Shown: positions 51,428 to 60,928, numbered from the stretch's first letter. The stretch: DNA of 64,000 bases from Mucilaginibacter sp. dw_454 (GCF_018449775.1 NZ_JAAVVB010000006.1:186001-250000); one strand, 5' to 3'. Program-made: numbers and translations. Notes: generated by a model from the letters alone, not told the origin.

Positions 51428-52012
51428 TTAATTTTTTAAACTCAGTTCTTTGGTTTGCATCATTTTGCGCAGGTTGTTTAATGCGTAACGCATACGGCCC
51501 AGGGCGGTGTTAATGCTTACATCGGTAATGTCCGCAATTTCTTTAAAGCTCATATCGCCAAAGTGGCGCATAATTAATACTTCCTTCTGTTCAGACGGTA
51601 ATAATTGTATGAGTGTTTTTAGATCTTTGTGAGTTTGTTCACGTACCATGCGGTCCTCAGTACTTTCGTCGTAGTTGCCAAGTACCTCAAAAATATCGAA
51701 GTCGTCGCCGTTACTCACCATAGGCGCACGCTTTTCGCGGCGGAAATGGTCGATGACCAGGTTGTGTGCAATACGGGTTACCCAGGGTAAGAATTTGCCT
51801 TCTTCGTTATATTTACCGGCTCTGAGTGTATTAATAACTTTAATAAACGCGTCCTGGAAAATATCCTCGGCAAGGTATTCGTCCTTTACTAATAAATAAA
51901 TAGAAGTGTAGATTTTGGTTTGATAACGGCGAATTAGCTCCACTAATCCCCTTTCGTCGCCGCCAATGTACAGATGGATTAGATCCTGATCACTTTGCAA
52001 TTGAAAATCCAT
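51428..52012 (-). CDS. ECF-type RNA polymerase sigma factor
   Basis: 194 aa. Region 2 reads LVELIRRYQTKIYTSIYLLVKDEYLAEDIFQDAFIKVI and RFLPWVTRIAHNLVIDHFRREKR-like (FLPWVTRIAHNLVIDHFRR); region 4 is IQLLPSEQKEVLIMRHFGDMSFKEIADITDVSINTALGR. The length and lack of other domains mark an ECF sigma. No anti-sigma gene is adjacent on either side, so it may be constitutive or controlled otherwise. Targets are unknown. Confidence 0.93.
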   Translation of the reverse strand: MDFQLQSDQDLIHLYIGGDERGLVELIRRYQTKIYTSIYLLVKDEYLAEDIFQDAFIKVINTLRAGKYNEEGKFLPWVTRIAHNLVIDHFRREKRAPMVSNGDDFDIFEVLGNYDESTEDRMVREQTHKDLKTLIQLLPSEQKEVLIMRHFGDMSFKEIADITDVSINTALGRMRYALNNLRKMMQTKELSLKN

Positions 52013-52396
52013 ATAAAGCCTTTACTTTAACTTAGTTTGATAAAATTGTTAAGTATAGCTCTAATCGATATAAATTTCCTTTTAGGGGTGAATAAAATTG
52101 TTACATCAAATAAAACAATTTTCATCGTAAAAAGCAAATAATTTTTTTCTGTCATAATATTTTTTGCATCGCAATGTTATTTGGATACTGCTAAATATTT
52201 TAGGATTTTTGCACTTTCAAAGAAATCGACTCAATTGTTGGCTATGCTCTATTAGACTGATACTTTTTGAAAAGGTTTAACACAAAGATTGTTAATAGTT
52301 TATAGTTCATGGTTTATAGTTTGTTTGGCATAATAATAGGTGCCATTTAACTAATGAAACTATTGCCTATGAACCATTAACCATGAACAATAACGA
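52013..52396. other. Divergent intergenic region, sigma factor / uvrA
   Basis: About 380 bp between two divergent genes. AT-rich. Near 52300-52390 there are repeated ATGGTTTATAG- and CATGGTTCATAG-type heptamers (also around 38860-38910) of no known function. No clear promoter pair, RNA gene or open frame is seen. Confidence 0.6.
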
Positions 52397-55219
52397 ATGA
52401 ACGAAGCAGATAAAGATCCTAAAAAACATATCATCATCAAAGGCAGCCGGGTGCATAACCTCAAGAACCTGGATGTGGCCATCCCTAAGAATAAACTGGT
52501 TGTAATTACCGGAATGTCGGGTTCGGGCAAATCGTCCCTGGCTTTTGATACTTTGTATGCCGAGGGTCAGCGCCGCTACGTAGAGAGCCTTTCGGCCTAT
52601 GCGCGGCAGTTTTTGGGCAGGATGAACAAGCCTGATGTCGATTATATAAAAGGCATCGCGCCAGCTATTGCTATCGAGCAGAAAGTTATTACCTCAAATC
52701 CACGGTCTACTGTAGGTACGTCTACCGAGATCTATGATTACCTGAAGTTGCTGTTTTCGCGTATTGGCAAAACCATTTCGCCGGTATCTGGCGGGGTGGT
52801 GAAGAAGGATTCTGTTACCGATGTCATCAATTTTATTATGACTTTGGCCGACGACAGTCAGGCCACCATACTTTGCCCCCTGCATCCGCACAATAACCGC
52901 AGCCTGAAAGAAGAACTGGCAGTACTGATGCAAAAAGGCTTTGTGAGGGTAGAGTACGACGGCAAGGTATCGCGCATTGAAGCTTTACTGGAGGATGAAA
53001 CCATAGCCGACCAGGGCCTGATCAACGAGCACGGGCTCAAGATCGTCATAGACCGGGTAACTAAAGATAATACTGACGAAACCTTGAGCCGCCTGGGCGA
53101 CTCCATACAAACTGCTTTCTTTGAAGGCAAAGGCGATTGCTTTGTATATTATCAGGAGCCTGATGGTGAAGAACACCAACGTTTCTTTTGCGACCGCTTT
53201 GAGCTGGACGGTATCCGTTTCGAGGAGCCTACGCCAAACTTCTTTAGCTTTAATAACCCTTATGGGGCTTGTAAACGCTGCGAGGGCTATGGCAAGGTGA
53301 TTGGTATTGATGAGGACCTGGTTATCCCCGACAAAAGCAAAACCGTGTATGAGGGCGCTATTGCCCCATGGCGCGGCGAAAAGATGCGCGAATGGAACGA
53401 TGTGCTGGTAAAGAATTCTTTAAAGTTCGACTTCCCCATCCATCGCCAGTATAACCAGCTGACTGAAGAGCAGCAACGCCTGCTGTGGACGGGTAACAAG
53501 TACTTCCGTGGCCTTGACGAGTTCTTTAAGGAGATGGAGGCGCAAACCTACAAGATCCAATACCGTGTTATGCTATCCCGCTACCGCGGTAAAACTACCT
53601 GCCCCGATTGTAAAGGCAGTCGCTTACGTCATGACGCTACGTTTGTAAAGATAGAAGGCAAGTCGATAACCGACATTGTGCTGATGGCTTTGGATAAGGC
53701 ACAGGTGTTCTTTGAGACCCTAAAACTTAACGAAACCGATACCAAAGTAGGCAAGCGTCTGCTCACCGAGATCACCAATCGACTGGTGTTTTTGAATGAT
53801 GTGGGTTTGAGTTATCTGACCTTGAACCGTTTGTCGAACACCCTATCAGGTGGCGAGTCGCAGCGGATCAACCTGGCGACCTCTTTGGGGAGTAGTTTGG
53901 TGGGATCGATCTATGTGTTGGACGAACCAAGCATCGGCCTGCACCCGCGCGATACCCAGCGTTTGATCACCGTATTGAAATCGCTGCGCGATGTGGGTAA
54001 TACGGTGTTGGTGGTTGAGCACGAGGAAGAGATCATGAAGGCTGCCGACCATATCATCGACATTGGCCCTGCGGCCGGTACCCACGGCGGCGAGCTGATC
54101 TTCAGCGGCGATTACGCAGCCATTATCAAAGACGACAACAGCTTGACCGGCAGATACCTGAGCGGTAAAGAAGAGATAGCCATACCGGCCCAGCGCCGTA
54201 AATGGAACGATTTTATAGAGATCAAGGGTGCGCGCGAGAACAACCTGCAGCACGTTAACGCCAAGTTCCCACTAGGGGTATTTACGGCCGTTACGGGTGT
54301 GTCAGGCTCGGGTAAAACCAGTTTGGTTAAACGCATTTTGGCGCCTGCCTTGCAAAAGACATTAGGCAACTACAACGGCGAGCAAACCGGCAGCTACGAT
54401 GCCATTGAGGGCGACTACAGCAAGATAGAACAGGTTGAGCTTGTCGACCAGAACCCGATAGGCCGTTCATCGCGCTCTAACCCGGTTACTTATGTGAAGG
54501 CCTGGGACGAGATCCGCAACCTGTATGCGGCACGCCCGGCAGCTAAAGCGGCGGGACTGAAACCATCGGCCTTCTCCTTTAATGTGGAAGGTGGCCGTTG
54601 CGATGTTTGCCAGGGCGAGGGCGAGGTGAAGATTGAGATGCAGTTTATGGCCGACATCTTCCTAACCTGCGAAACCTGCGGCGGCAAGCGCTTCAAACAG
54701 CACATTCTGGATATCACCTACGAAGACAAGAACGTGGCCGACGTACTGGCCATGACCATTGAAGACGCGCTGGAGTTCTTTGCCTCAGAACCCAAGATCA
54801 TTGCCAGGATCAGACCTTTGTTTGACGTAGGTTTGGGCTATGTGCAGCTGGGGCAATCGTCAAACACCCTTTCGGGTGGCGAGGCGCAGCGGATCAAGCT
54901 GGCATCGTTCCTGGTGAAGGGTAACAACCCACACAAAACGCTGTTCATCTTTGACGAACCTACCACCGGCCTGCACTTTGCCGATATCAAGAAGCTCCTC
55001 AAGTCGTTCGACGCCCTGTTGGAGCATGGCAACACCATCATCGTGATAGAGCATAACATGGACGTCATCAAGTGTGCCGACTGGGTAATAGACATCGGCC
55101 CCGAAGGTGGCGACCGCGGCGGCAAAGTAGTATTCGAGGGCCTGCCCGAAGATCTGATCAAAGTTAAAGACAGCTATACCGGCGCGTTCTTAGCAGAACG
55201 ATTTGGGGTAAAGCGCTAA
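52397..55219 (+). CDS. uvrA: Excinuclease ABC subunit A
   Basis: 940 aa. Two ABC ATPase cassettes: Walker [10 protein letters not shown] and GVSGSGKTS, signature [12 protein letters not shown] and [12 protein letters not shown], Walker [14 protein letters not shown] and [14 protein letters not shown] zinc finger CDVCQGEG ... CETCGGKRF lies near 735-770. It recognises damage in nucleotide excision repair with UvrB. Length and order are as usual. It begins at ATG 52397 with [22 protein letters not shown]. Confidence 0.97.
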   Translation: MNEADKDPKKHIIIKGSRVHNLKNLDVAIPKNKLVVITGMSGSGKSSLAFDTLYAEGQRRYVESLSAYARQFLGRMNKPDVDYIKGIAPAIAIEQKVITSNPRSTVGTSTEIYDYLKLLFSRIGKTISPVSGGVVKKDSVTDVINFIMTLADDSQATILCPLHPHNNRSLKEELAVLMQKGFVRVEYDGKVSRIEALLEDETIADQGLINEHGLKIVIDRVTKDNTDETLSRLGDSIQTAFFEGKGDCFVYYQEPDGEEHQRFFCDRFELDGIRFEEPTPNFFSFNNPYGACKRCEGYGKVIGIDEDLVIPDKSKTVYEGAIAPWRGEKMREWNDVLVKNSLKFDFPIHRQYNQLTEEQQRLLWTGNKYFRGLDEFFKEMEAQTYKIQYRVMLSRYRGKTTCPDCKGSRLRHDATFVKIEGKSITDIVLMALDKAQVFFETLKLNETDTKVGKRLLTEITNRLVFLNDVGLSYLTLNRLSNTLSGGESQRINLATSLGSSLVGSIYVLDEPSIGLHPRDTQRLITVLKSLRDVGNTVLVVEHEEEIMKAADHIIDIGPAAGTHGGELIFSGDYAAIIKDDNSLTGRYLSGKEEIAIPAQRRKWNDFIEIKGARENNLQHVNAKFPLGVFTAVTGVSGSGKTSLVKRILAPALQKTLGNYNGEQTGSYDAIEGDYSKIEQVELVDQNPIGRSSRSNPVTYVKAWDEIRNLYAARPAAKAAGLKPSAFSFNVEGGRCDVCQGEGEVKIEMQFMADIFLTCETCGGKRFKQHILDITYEDKNVADVLAMTIEDALEFFASEPKIIARIRPLFDVGLGYVQLGQSSNTLSGGEAQRIKLASFLVKGNNPHKTLFIFDEPTTGLHFADIKKLLKSFDALLEHGNTIIVIEHNMDVIKCADWVIDIGPEGGDRGGKVVFEGLPEDLIKVKDSYTGAFLAERFGVKR

Positions 55220-55227
55220 CCCAATCT

Positions 55228-55304
55228 GTCATTGCGAGCGTAGCGTGGCAATCGCAAGGATGCAATGTTCGCGATTGCCACGCTCGTTCCTCGCTCGCAA
55301 TGAC
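55228..55304. repeat. REP-like palindrome, copy
   Basis: GTCATTGCGAGCGTAGCGTG and its mirror GCCACGCTCGTTCCTCGCTC, GCAATGAC, very close to copy 1 at 3880. It follows the uvrA stop by 9 bp. Confidence 0.9.
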
Positions 55305-55315
55305 AAAAACCAGTA

Positions 55316-55669
55316 TTACTGGTGCAAGCTAATCCTGTTCCCATCCGGGTCCTGCACGCTGGCGAAGAGGCCCCAGGGCGTTTTGTCGGGTTTGCTGATA
55401 TCAATGCCTTTAGCATGCAGTTCGGCAACGTCGCGGTGTATGTCGTCGGTTTTAATCACCAGTCCGTCAATGCAGCCCGGCGGCATAGCGTCAAACCAGG
55501 TTACCAGGGTAATGCTGGGCACCTGCGCACCCGGTAAACCCATTTGCACCCATAGCGCGTCGCCCTGAAAAGGCGCTTCAACCATCACTTCAAAGCCCAG
55601 CTCCATATAAAACTGCTTGGCCCGCTGCTGGTCTGTAACCGGGATGGAGATAATTTCGATTGATTTCAT
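55316..55669 (-). CDS. VOC superfamily (glyoxalase/dioxygenase-like) protein
   Basis: 117 aa with the betaalphabetabetabeta pattern of one VOC module: IEIISIPVTDQQRAKQFYMELGF, ITLVTWFDAMPPG, GLVIKTDDIHRDVAELHAKGI and the end ASVQDPDGNRISLHQ. Possible metal ligands exist (His/Glu positions), but the substrate cannot be predicted. Single-domain size suggests a dimer. It is convergent with uvrA across a REP palindrome. Confidence 0.85.
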   Translation of the reverse strand: MKSIEIISIPVTDQQRAKQFYMELGFEVMVEAPFQGDALWVQMGLPGAQVPSITLVTWFDAMPPGCIDGLVIKTDDIHRDVAELHAKGIDISKPDKTPWGLFASVQDPDGNRISLHQ

Positions 55670-55781
55670 AATGTATGTTTGTTGTTTGGCGACGCTAATT
55701 TAGTGATTGGCACTAACAGATAGCAGACCGGTTTTTAAGATTTGTTGTTAAACCTAATGGCAGCGTTTAGCAACCCTGTTT

Positions 55782-55948
55782 TGTTTCACGCATATATGCA
55801 ACAAATGAAACAGTGAAACAAGAATTTTATATAAATTATTGATTAATAGAGCTTTAATAAAAACAAGTGAAACAAAATGAAACACAATTTATGACGTTTA
55901 AGTCATTTTTTGTTTCACGGTGAAACAGGGCGGAGGCATCTGTTTCAC
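55782..55948. promoter_or_regulatory. Cluster of GTGAAACA/TGTTTCAC elements
   Basis: Exact 8-mers TGTTTCAC at 55782, 55911 and 55941 and the complement GTGAAACA at 55813, 55867 and 55920, plus ATGAAACA at 55805 and 55877. TGTTTCACGGTGAAACA (55911-55927) is an inverted pair with a 1-bp spacer, one base longer than the parS-like 16-mer. Six exact copies in 167 bp cannot be explained by base composition. They may be binding sites, or arms of nested hairpins. Confidence 0.7.
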
Positions 55949-56203
55949 AACCTTTCTGAAAACATCAATAATTTAACGACAGCCCTATTTGTAATTAAGT
56001 CAGAAAGACTATTCGATTTTAAAGGATGTGAAAGTTATTTTTACGATTTTATTGCGTTAGCAAAGCGCTACAATCAAAGTGAAGTGTCAAGCTACTATAT
56101 ACAAATTAGTAAGCATCTACTTTCGGTTTTAAAGCCTTATCAAACTAATCATTACAAAGCTATTAAACAAGAGTTAAGAAGTCTGGGCAGTCCTACAAGC
56201 TAA
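55910..56203 (+). pseudogene. Possible gene or gene remnant, 97 codons with TTG start
   Basis: Not recognised. The frame begins with a TTG (55910) inside the GTGAAACA cluster, and the first 13 codons are built of that repeat (FHGETGRRHLFHN). From there the composition is natural for a protein: NNLTTALFVIKSERLFDFKG, CESYFYDFIALAKRYN and YYIQISKHLLSVLKPYQ. There is no ATG upstream in frame (stop at 55892). It may be a 3' fragment of a lost gene or a real small gene with an unusual start. Confidence 0.35.
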
Positions 56204-56360
56204 CTTCTGAGAAGTAATTTATAGTTTCTTAAGTGAGGCACGGGTGTCGCGTATGTCAACAGCCCAGTCTGGCGCAAACGTCCGCTTGTGACTTGCATAG
56301 ATTGCTTCGTTAGTCATAAAGAGGTGGTGGTGAGAACACGCGCTGGTTTACTTTGCACAC

Positions 56361-56388
56361 GGAGATGCTGAAACAAGTTCAGCATGAC
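56361..56388. repeat. Short palindrome GAGATGCTGAAACAAG / TTCAGCATGAC
   Basis: ATGCTGAA and TTCAGCAT with a short spacer. It is another class of intergenic hairpin, related to the CATCCTGAGC type at 57110 and 62592 by its GATGAC-like end. Confidence 0.55.
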
Positions 56389-56416
56389 GGTAACACTAAA
56401 TGATAGCGTCCAACCC

Positions 56417-56677
56417 GTCAGACGGAGAGCTTCGGGCGAAATCGGGTAAAACGATGTTGGGCGGTGCGGCTGCAGGGGTGTTAGGAATGTTGCCTGAAGC
56501 TTCGGCCTAAGTGCGACAACCGGCGGCAACAGGCCCCCTCCCCAGGTTTTACCTGATTTGCGGGGGAAAGGCCACAGCGCGCAAAGAAGCCTTCCGTATG
56601 ACTTGATTTTTTGGTCCTTTTTCATCAAGGAAAAAGGATTAGGCCTTAGCGGCCATGAGCGCTATAAAAGCGACGAG
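56417..56677. repeat. Dispersed repeat family A, copy 3 (core only)
   Basis: It starts GTCAGACGGAGAGCTTCGGG and ends with TTTTTCATCAAGGAAAAAGG, GGCCTTAGCGGCCATGAGCG and TATAAAAGCGA, like the right end of the element at 22245-22686. The left terminal inverted repeat is missing. It has no conserved reading frame. Confidence 0.85.
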
Positions 56678-56691
56678 GTAGGCCGTTCAAG

Positions 56692-56837
56692 TTCGCGATT
56701 GCCACGCTAGCGCTCGCAATGACAGCATGATGAGTGCTACAACGCGTTCCGGAGATTATTGATGGTTAATAGTTTTTAAAGGTATCAATGAGCTCCCTAC
56801 GGTCGGTCGTCGCGCTCGTACCTCGCTCATAATGACG
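56692..56837. repeat. Two REP half-sites
   Basis: TTCGCGATTGCCACGCTAGC, GCTCGCAATGAC at 56692-56725 and CGTCGCGCTCGTACCTCGCT, CATAATGACG at 56806-56837: right-hand arms of the two REP variants without their partners. Confidence 0.75.
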
Positions 56838-56906
56838 GGATGGGGAGGGATGTTGGGCGCGACGCTGCAAACTGTCCATCTATTTTTTCATACACCACTC
56901 TTTTTC

Positions 56907-57029
56907 GGACGGACAAACTCTTCTTGCGTTAGGGATTGAAATGGATACCGTCCGCCTAAAGGCGGATAAGGCCTTGAAGGCGTATGAATGGAAAGCCCGG
57001 CCCGCTTCTACCAGCGGGAACGCCCTTTG
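56907..57029. repeat. Dispersed repeat family B, copy 2 (inverted)
   Basis: Read on the minus strand it has AAGGGCGTTCCCGC, CCGGGCTTTCCATTCATACG, AAGGCCTTATCCGC, GGTATCC and CCCTAACGC, as in the copies at 12112, 60582 and 63280, with an extra GCCTTTAGGCGGAC piece in the middle. Confidence 0.8.
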
Positions 57030-57109
57030 TGTCGCCGCACCGCTTATCACTATGGAGATCGTCACGCTATCACTCACAATTAACAGCTTACAAATACAAT
57101 ATCAAATTT

Positions 57110-57188
57110 GTCATCCTGAGCGGATGCGAAGGATCTTGTATAAGCGACAAGCAAAGCGTATAAGATCCTTCGCTATGCTCAGGATGAC
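57110..57188. repeat. Palindrome of the GTCATCCTGAGC class
   Basis: Left arm GTCATCCTGAGCGGATGCGA and AGGATCTTGTA; right arm TAAGATCCTTCG and GCTCAGGATGAC. About 34-bp arms with a 10-base spacer. A shorter one is at 62592. Confidence 0.85.
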
Positions 57189-57455
57189 AAAAAAGGAGAA
57201 ATCCTGTCCACCCGTCCATTTCTGTCCTAACCTCACAGCGGACGGGCGAAACCAACCCATCCCTAAAAACGTAATAAGCTTTAGCCGCCGAGAAAATTTG
57301 GGGCGCGGCTGCCACAGTTGCGGGCCAGGCGTTATAGCGGTAGTCGGGCAAGTTGTAAGAAGTTTTACCTGTAAAACTCCTAAAATCGTGAAACGGGCAT
57401 ACTTGTTGTTTATGGAACCATAACGAATAGGATATAGCATAGAATTTAATTGGTG

Positions 57456-58706
57456 ATGAAGAATTTGTATATTTTTTTATGTGTGCTGTGTGTGGGTGTG
57501 TTGGGCTGCAGGAAAGAAACCACGCCGGGAAGCAATGGTACAGATGAGTTAATATCCATTACGTTTACTACGCCGGGTGTAACGGCTACTATAGATCAGT
57601 CGGCCGGTACGGTTAAAGTTACTATCCCACCGGGTACGGACCCTACCCAACTGGTGCCGGTTGTAAAAGCAGCCGGTAACGCCAGTGCTACCCTGCCTGC
57701 AGGCACTGCGCTTGATTTTAGTATCGCTCAGCAATTTACTATCACTGCTGCCGATGGTACCAGCAAGACCTATACCTATACGCCTACACTGCCGGTAGCA
57801 TCGGTAAAAGACAAGCCGACTGCGCCGCTTGCTCTGGGTATTTATTATGCCTGGCCAAGTGCGGTTAATGGCAGTAATGGCGACATTAATAAAGCCATTG
57901 CGGTATTTGCACAATTTGATATCCTGGTGTTTGGCGACCAGATCTGGAGAACAACCCACGGCGACTACGCTAACGCCAAACAGATCATAGCCGGGCTAAA
58001 GGCTGCCAAGCCAACCATTAAAATATATGGCTATATAGACATGGGCATTACCACCCAAAACCTGAGCGTGGCCGATATTACCGCCGCTGTTGACGGCTGG
58101 CAGGCTATGGGTGTAACGGGGGTGTTTGGCCATAACTTCGGGTCCGACTTTCAGGTTACCCGCGCCAGGCAGAACCAGCTGATAGATTATGCGCATAGTA
58201 AATCATTATCGGTATTTGCTAACGCCTATAACCCGGCCGACGCACTGGGCGGCACAGATTGCCATTTGGGTGCCGGCGATTATTACCTGCTGGAGCATTT
58301 GCTGGTAGGGCCAACGGCTTATAATACACTGGCTGATTTTAAATCGCGCGGCGACCATGCTTATTATTACATGAAGACGCTGCATATCGGTGTCGCCACT
58401 ACGGCAACGGTACCGTCGCTTGACGAAACTTCAGCTAATTCCGACCAGTTTTTAATGGGTTGGTACGGCACTGCCATGTATAATTTCGACGCTTATCAGT
58501 TTTCCGACAGCAACTATTCAAGCACCTCGAGCCAGCTAAATTATTATGCTGCGCCGATAAGCAATTACGGCACCAGGTGGAAACAAACCGACTGGATAAA
58601 CCAAACAGCTACCAACAGTTTCAGCCGCTCGACAGATACTTATACGCTGACTATAACCGGCGACGGAGCTACTACGGGTACCGGTACTGCTGCCAAGCTT
58701 AACTAG
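57456..58706 (+). CDS. Lipoprotein with an Ig-like domain and a glycosidase-like barrel
   Basis: 416 aa from ATG 57456. Lipobox VGVLGC near residue 18. Residues 30-125 (ITFTTPGVTATIDQSAGTVK, IPPGTDPTQLVPVVKAAG, FTITAADGTSKTYTY) are a DUF5018-type Ig-like domain. The rest (LGIYYAWPSAVNG, DILVFGDQIWRT, IKIYGYIDMG, GVTGVFGHNFGSDF, SLSVFANAYNPADAL) has the strand order of a TIM-barrel glycosidase, close in outline to GH114-type polygalactosaminidases. Catalytic acids are not certain. It probably sits on the cell surface. The 5' flank is repeat-rich and the gene stands alone. Confidence 0.7.
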   Translation: MKNLYIFLCVLCVGVLGCRKETTPGSNGTDELISITFTTPGVTATIDQSAGTVKVTIPPGTDPTQLVPVVKAAGNASATLPAGTALDFSIAQQFTITAADGTSKTYTYTPTLPVASVKDKPTAPLALGIYYAWPSAVNGSNGDINKAIAVFAQFDILVFGDQIWRTTHGDYANAKQIIAGLKAAKPTIKIYGYIDMGITTQNLSVADITAAVDGWQAMGVTGVFGHNFGSDFQVTRARQNQLIDYAHSKSLSVFANAYNPADALGGTDCHLGAGDYYLLEHLLVGPTAYNTLADFKSRGDHAYYYMKTLHIGVATTATVPSLDETSANSDQFLMGWYGTAMYNFDAYQFSDSNYSSTSSQLNYYAAPISNYGTRWKQTDWINQTATNSFSRSTDTYTLTITGDGATTGTGTAAKLN

Positions 58707-58730
58707 TTGTCTGCCTGCCAATCTTGTCCT

Positions 58731-58816
58731 GCCCCTCCCGTGGGGAGGGAAACGCACGGGGCTTGGCTTTTGCCGGTCGCGCGGTTGACACACCCCTGCC
58801 CCTTTCAGGAGGGGAA
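58731..58816. repeat. Intergenic repeat family C, copy 2
   Basis: GCCCCTCCCGTGGGGAGGGA near the left and CACCCCTGCCCCTTTCAGGA, GGGGAA at the right, as in 63516-63635. Confidence 0.75.
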
Positions 58817-58958
58817 CCCTGCGCACTTATCATCAAATTAATTCATTAATAATATTGCATATCCGCACATCTACACATCCGCACATTTTCCCGATAAATT
58901 GATATCTTTAGTTCAAATTAACTGAACTCTTTCAAAAATTAATCTCTGATCATTAAAC

Positions 58959-60488
58959 ATGAAATTTATCTATTCAACCCTGGTGCTCACCATGTTTGGC
59001 ACTTGTTTGTTTGCGCAGGCAAAGCGCAGTGTGTCTGTAATTGTAAAAGACTCGACCGTTGAAAAAAGGGACACCGTGCCCGACAAACCCGTTGTTACTT
59101 CTCATAGTGTAACTGTCGATGGTAAAACAGTTACCTACAAGGCTACCACCGGCTACATGCCCATGCGCGATAAGGACGAAAAGCTGATTGCCAAAATATT
59201 TTACGTAGCCTATACAGCTACCAATGCGCCTCAAAGCAAAGAAAAACGACCGGTAACTTTTGTGTTTAACGGCGGCCCCGGGTCGGCCTCTATATGGCTG
59301 CACATGGGTGGCATATCGCCGGTGCATGTAAAGTATGCTAACGATAAAGGCGATGCCCCGGCAGCACCTTACGAATATGGCGAAAACCCGCATACCTGGC
59401 TGGCCTTTACCGACCTGGTGTTTATAGACCCAATATCAACCGGTTACAGCAGGGCCTATAAGGGTGTCGATGTAAATCAGTTTCATGGTTATAACGAAGA
59501 CCTGGCATCGGTTGGCGATTTCATCAGGCTGTATATCACCAAAAATGAGCGCTGGGGAAGCCCTAAATTTATAGCCGGCGAAAGCTACGGTACTACCCGC
59601 GCGGCGGGCTTGTCGGGTTATTTGGCAGAGCGTTATAATATTTATTTAAACGGCATTACGCTGATCTCGTCCGTACTGAATTTCCAGCTGATTGATTTTA
59701 AGAATGGTAATGATATGCCCTATATCTATTTTTTACCAACTTACGCCAACACAGCAGCTTATTACCATCAATTAAGTGCCGATTTGGAGAGCCTTTCGCC
59801 GGCAGATCTGACTAAAAAATCAGAGATCTTTGCCAATGGCACCTACTCGCGGTTTTTGAGCCTGGGCGATCAGGCCCCGGCTGCATTGACCAACCTGGTG
59901 GTAGACTCGTTAAATTATTTTACCGGCATCTCGAAAGACTATATAAAACGCGCTAACGAGCGTATTACAGATTCGCGTTTTTTTAAAGAAGTACTGCGCA
60001 ACGAAGGCAAGATAGTGGGCCGCTACGATAGCCGCTTTAGCGGTGAGGATGCCGATGATGCCGGCGAAACGCCAACTTACGACCCAAGCGATGCCAACCT
60101 GAGCGGCCTGTTTGTAGGCGCTTTTAATGCTTATGTACGCAAGGATTTGAATTACCGCAACGACATACCTTATGAGGCATTAACCAGCGTTTGGCCATGG
60201 AGCTATAAAAACACACAAAATGCTTACCTGGATGTATCCGAAACGTTGCGTAGTGCCATGACATCAAACCCGCACCTTAAAGTGAATATGGTTTGTGGTT
60301 ATTATGACCTGGCTACCCCCGTTTACAACGCCGAATATGTGATTAGCCACATGGGTTTGCGCCCAGACCTGCGCGGTAACATTGTAACCAACTATTACAA
60401 AGCCGGCCACATGGTATACGTAAGTAAAGAAACAGACGAAAAACTAAAAAATGATGCCGAGGTGTTTTACCAGAACGCGCTAAAATAA
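58959..60488 (+). CDS. S10 family serine carboxypeptidase, exported
   Basis: 509 aa with a signal peptide (MKFIYSTLVLTMFGTCLFAQ). Catalytic Ser209 is in FIAGESYGTTRA, Asp450 in CGYYDLATP, His484 in KAGHMVYVS; VFNGGPGSASIWLHMGG is the oxyanion-hole segment. The order is that of alpha/beta-hydrolase carboxypeptidases. It should release C-terminal residues from peptides in the periplasm or outside. It stands alone with its own terminator. Confidence 0.95.
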   Translation: MKFIYSTLVLTMFGTCLFAQAKRSVSVIVKDSTVEKRDTVPDKPVVTSHSVTVDGKTVTYKATTGYMPMRDKDEKLIAKIFYVAYTATNAPQSKEKRPVTFVFNGGPGSASIWLHMGGISPVHVKYANDKGDAPAAPYEYGENPHTWLAFTDLVFIDPISTGYSRAYKGVDVNQFHGYNEDLASVGDFIRLYITKNERWGSPKFIAGESYGTTRAAGLSGYLAERYNIYLNGITLISSVLNFQLIDFKNGNDMPYIYFLPTYANTAAYYHQLSADLESLSPADLTKKSEIFANGTYSRFLSLGDQAPAALTNLVVDSLNYFTGISKDYIKRANERITDSRFFKEVLRNEGKIVGRYDSRFSGEDADDAGETPTYDPSDANLSGLFVGAFNAYVRKDLNYRNDIPYEALTSVWPWSYKNTQNAYLDVSETLRSAMTSNPHLKVNMVCGYYDLATPVYNAEYVISHMGLRPDLRGNIVTNYYKAGHMVYVSKETDEKLKNDAEVFYQNALK

Positions 60489-60498
60489 ACTATCACCC

Positions 60499-60540
60499 CA
60501 AGCCTTACGGAGTTTCTCAAGCTTCGTAAGGCTTGTTTTG
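60499..60540 (+). terminator. Terminator after the S10 peptidase
   Basis: CAAGCCTTACG and CGTAAGGCTTG form an 11-bp perfect stem, then TTTTG. It starts 11 bp after the stop. Confidence 0.85.
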
Positions 60541-60581
60541 CTACAGACGGCACTAATAACATCAAGTTGCCAAATAATCAT

Positions 60582-60682
60582 GGCGTTGCCCCGCCGATAG
60601 AAGCGGACCCCGCGCTTTCCACTCATACTGCTCGAGGCATTAGGCGCGATGGCCGGTATCCGTTGCAATCGCTAACGCGGGG
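60582..60682. repeat. Dispersed repeat family B, copy 3
   Basis: TGGCGTTGCCCCGCC, GCGCTTTCCACTCATACTGC, GCATTAGGCGCGATGGCCGG, TATCCG and ATCGCTAACGC, in the order of copy 1. Confidence 0.8.
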
Positions 60683-60730
60683 GAAGTGCAAGGCACACCC
60701 GTTAATGTAAGACCGGCAAAGCCAACAACA

Positions 60731-60778
60731 AAAAAGCCCGAAAGGCAGCATCTTACAATGCTTTCTTTCGGGCTTTTA
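60731..60778 (-). terminator. Terminator downstream of the TlpA-like remnant
   Basis: AAAAGCCCGAAAG and CTTTCGGGCTTTT, 13-bp stem over a 20-base loop; on the minus strand followed by TTTTTTG. It has the same form (GCCCGGAAG / CTTCCGGGC) as the terminator of the TlpA gene at 61323. Confidence 0.8.
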
Positions 60779-60793
60779 AATTTCTGAAACTCT

Positions 60794-60829
60794 TTACAAT
60801 TTTCCGAACAATTCTTCCACCAAGCTGGC
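60794..60829 (-). pseudogene. 3' remnant of a TlpA-like gene
   Basis: The minus strand encodes SLVEELFGKL followed by TAA, matching the KLEELFGKL end of the intact protein at 61396. Upstream of it the sequence is unrelated repeat. With the adjacent terminator it looks like the tail of a second copy of the thioredoxin-like gene that was deleted. Confidence 0.65.
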
Positions 60830-60928
60830 GCAAGTATGCGGCGTAGGCTAAAAGAATGGCGTACTTGTGCCTACACCACCATGTCAGATAATAAAGCCTC
60901 GAAGCTGGCGCGAGTATGCAGCGCAGGC
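60822..60928. repeat. Pair of 27-bp direct repeats
   Basis: AAGCTGGCGCAAGTATGC with GGCGTAGGC (60822) recurs as AAGCTGGCGCGAGTATGC with AGCGCAGGC (60902), three differences in 27 bp. The first copy overlaps the gene remnant. An unrelated 53-bp stretch is between. Confidence 0.7.

Noticed and set aside
55911-55927. TGTTTCACGGTGAAACA as a canonical parS site
   Set aside because: It has 17 bp instead of the 16-bp symmetric core; the extra central base shifts the half-sites, and no parA/parB genes are nearby. Kept only as an observation about the array.
56941-57423. 160-codon frame on the plus strand
   Set aside because: It runs through a family B copy and a palindrome and has low-complexity repeat-derived composition.
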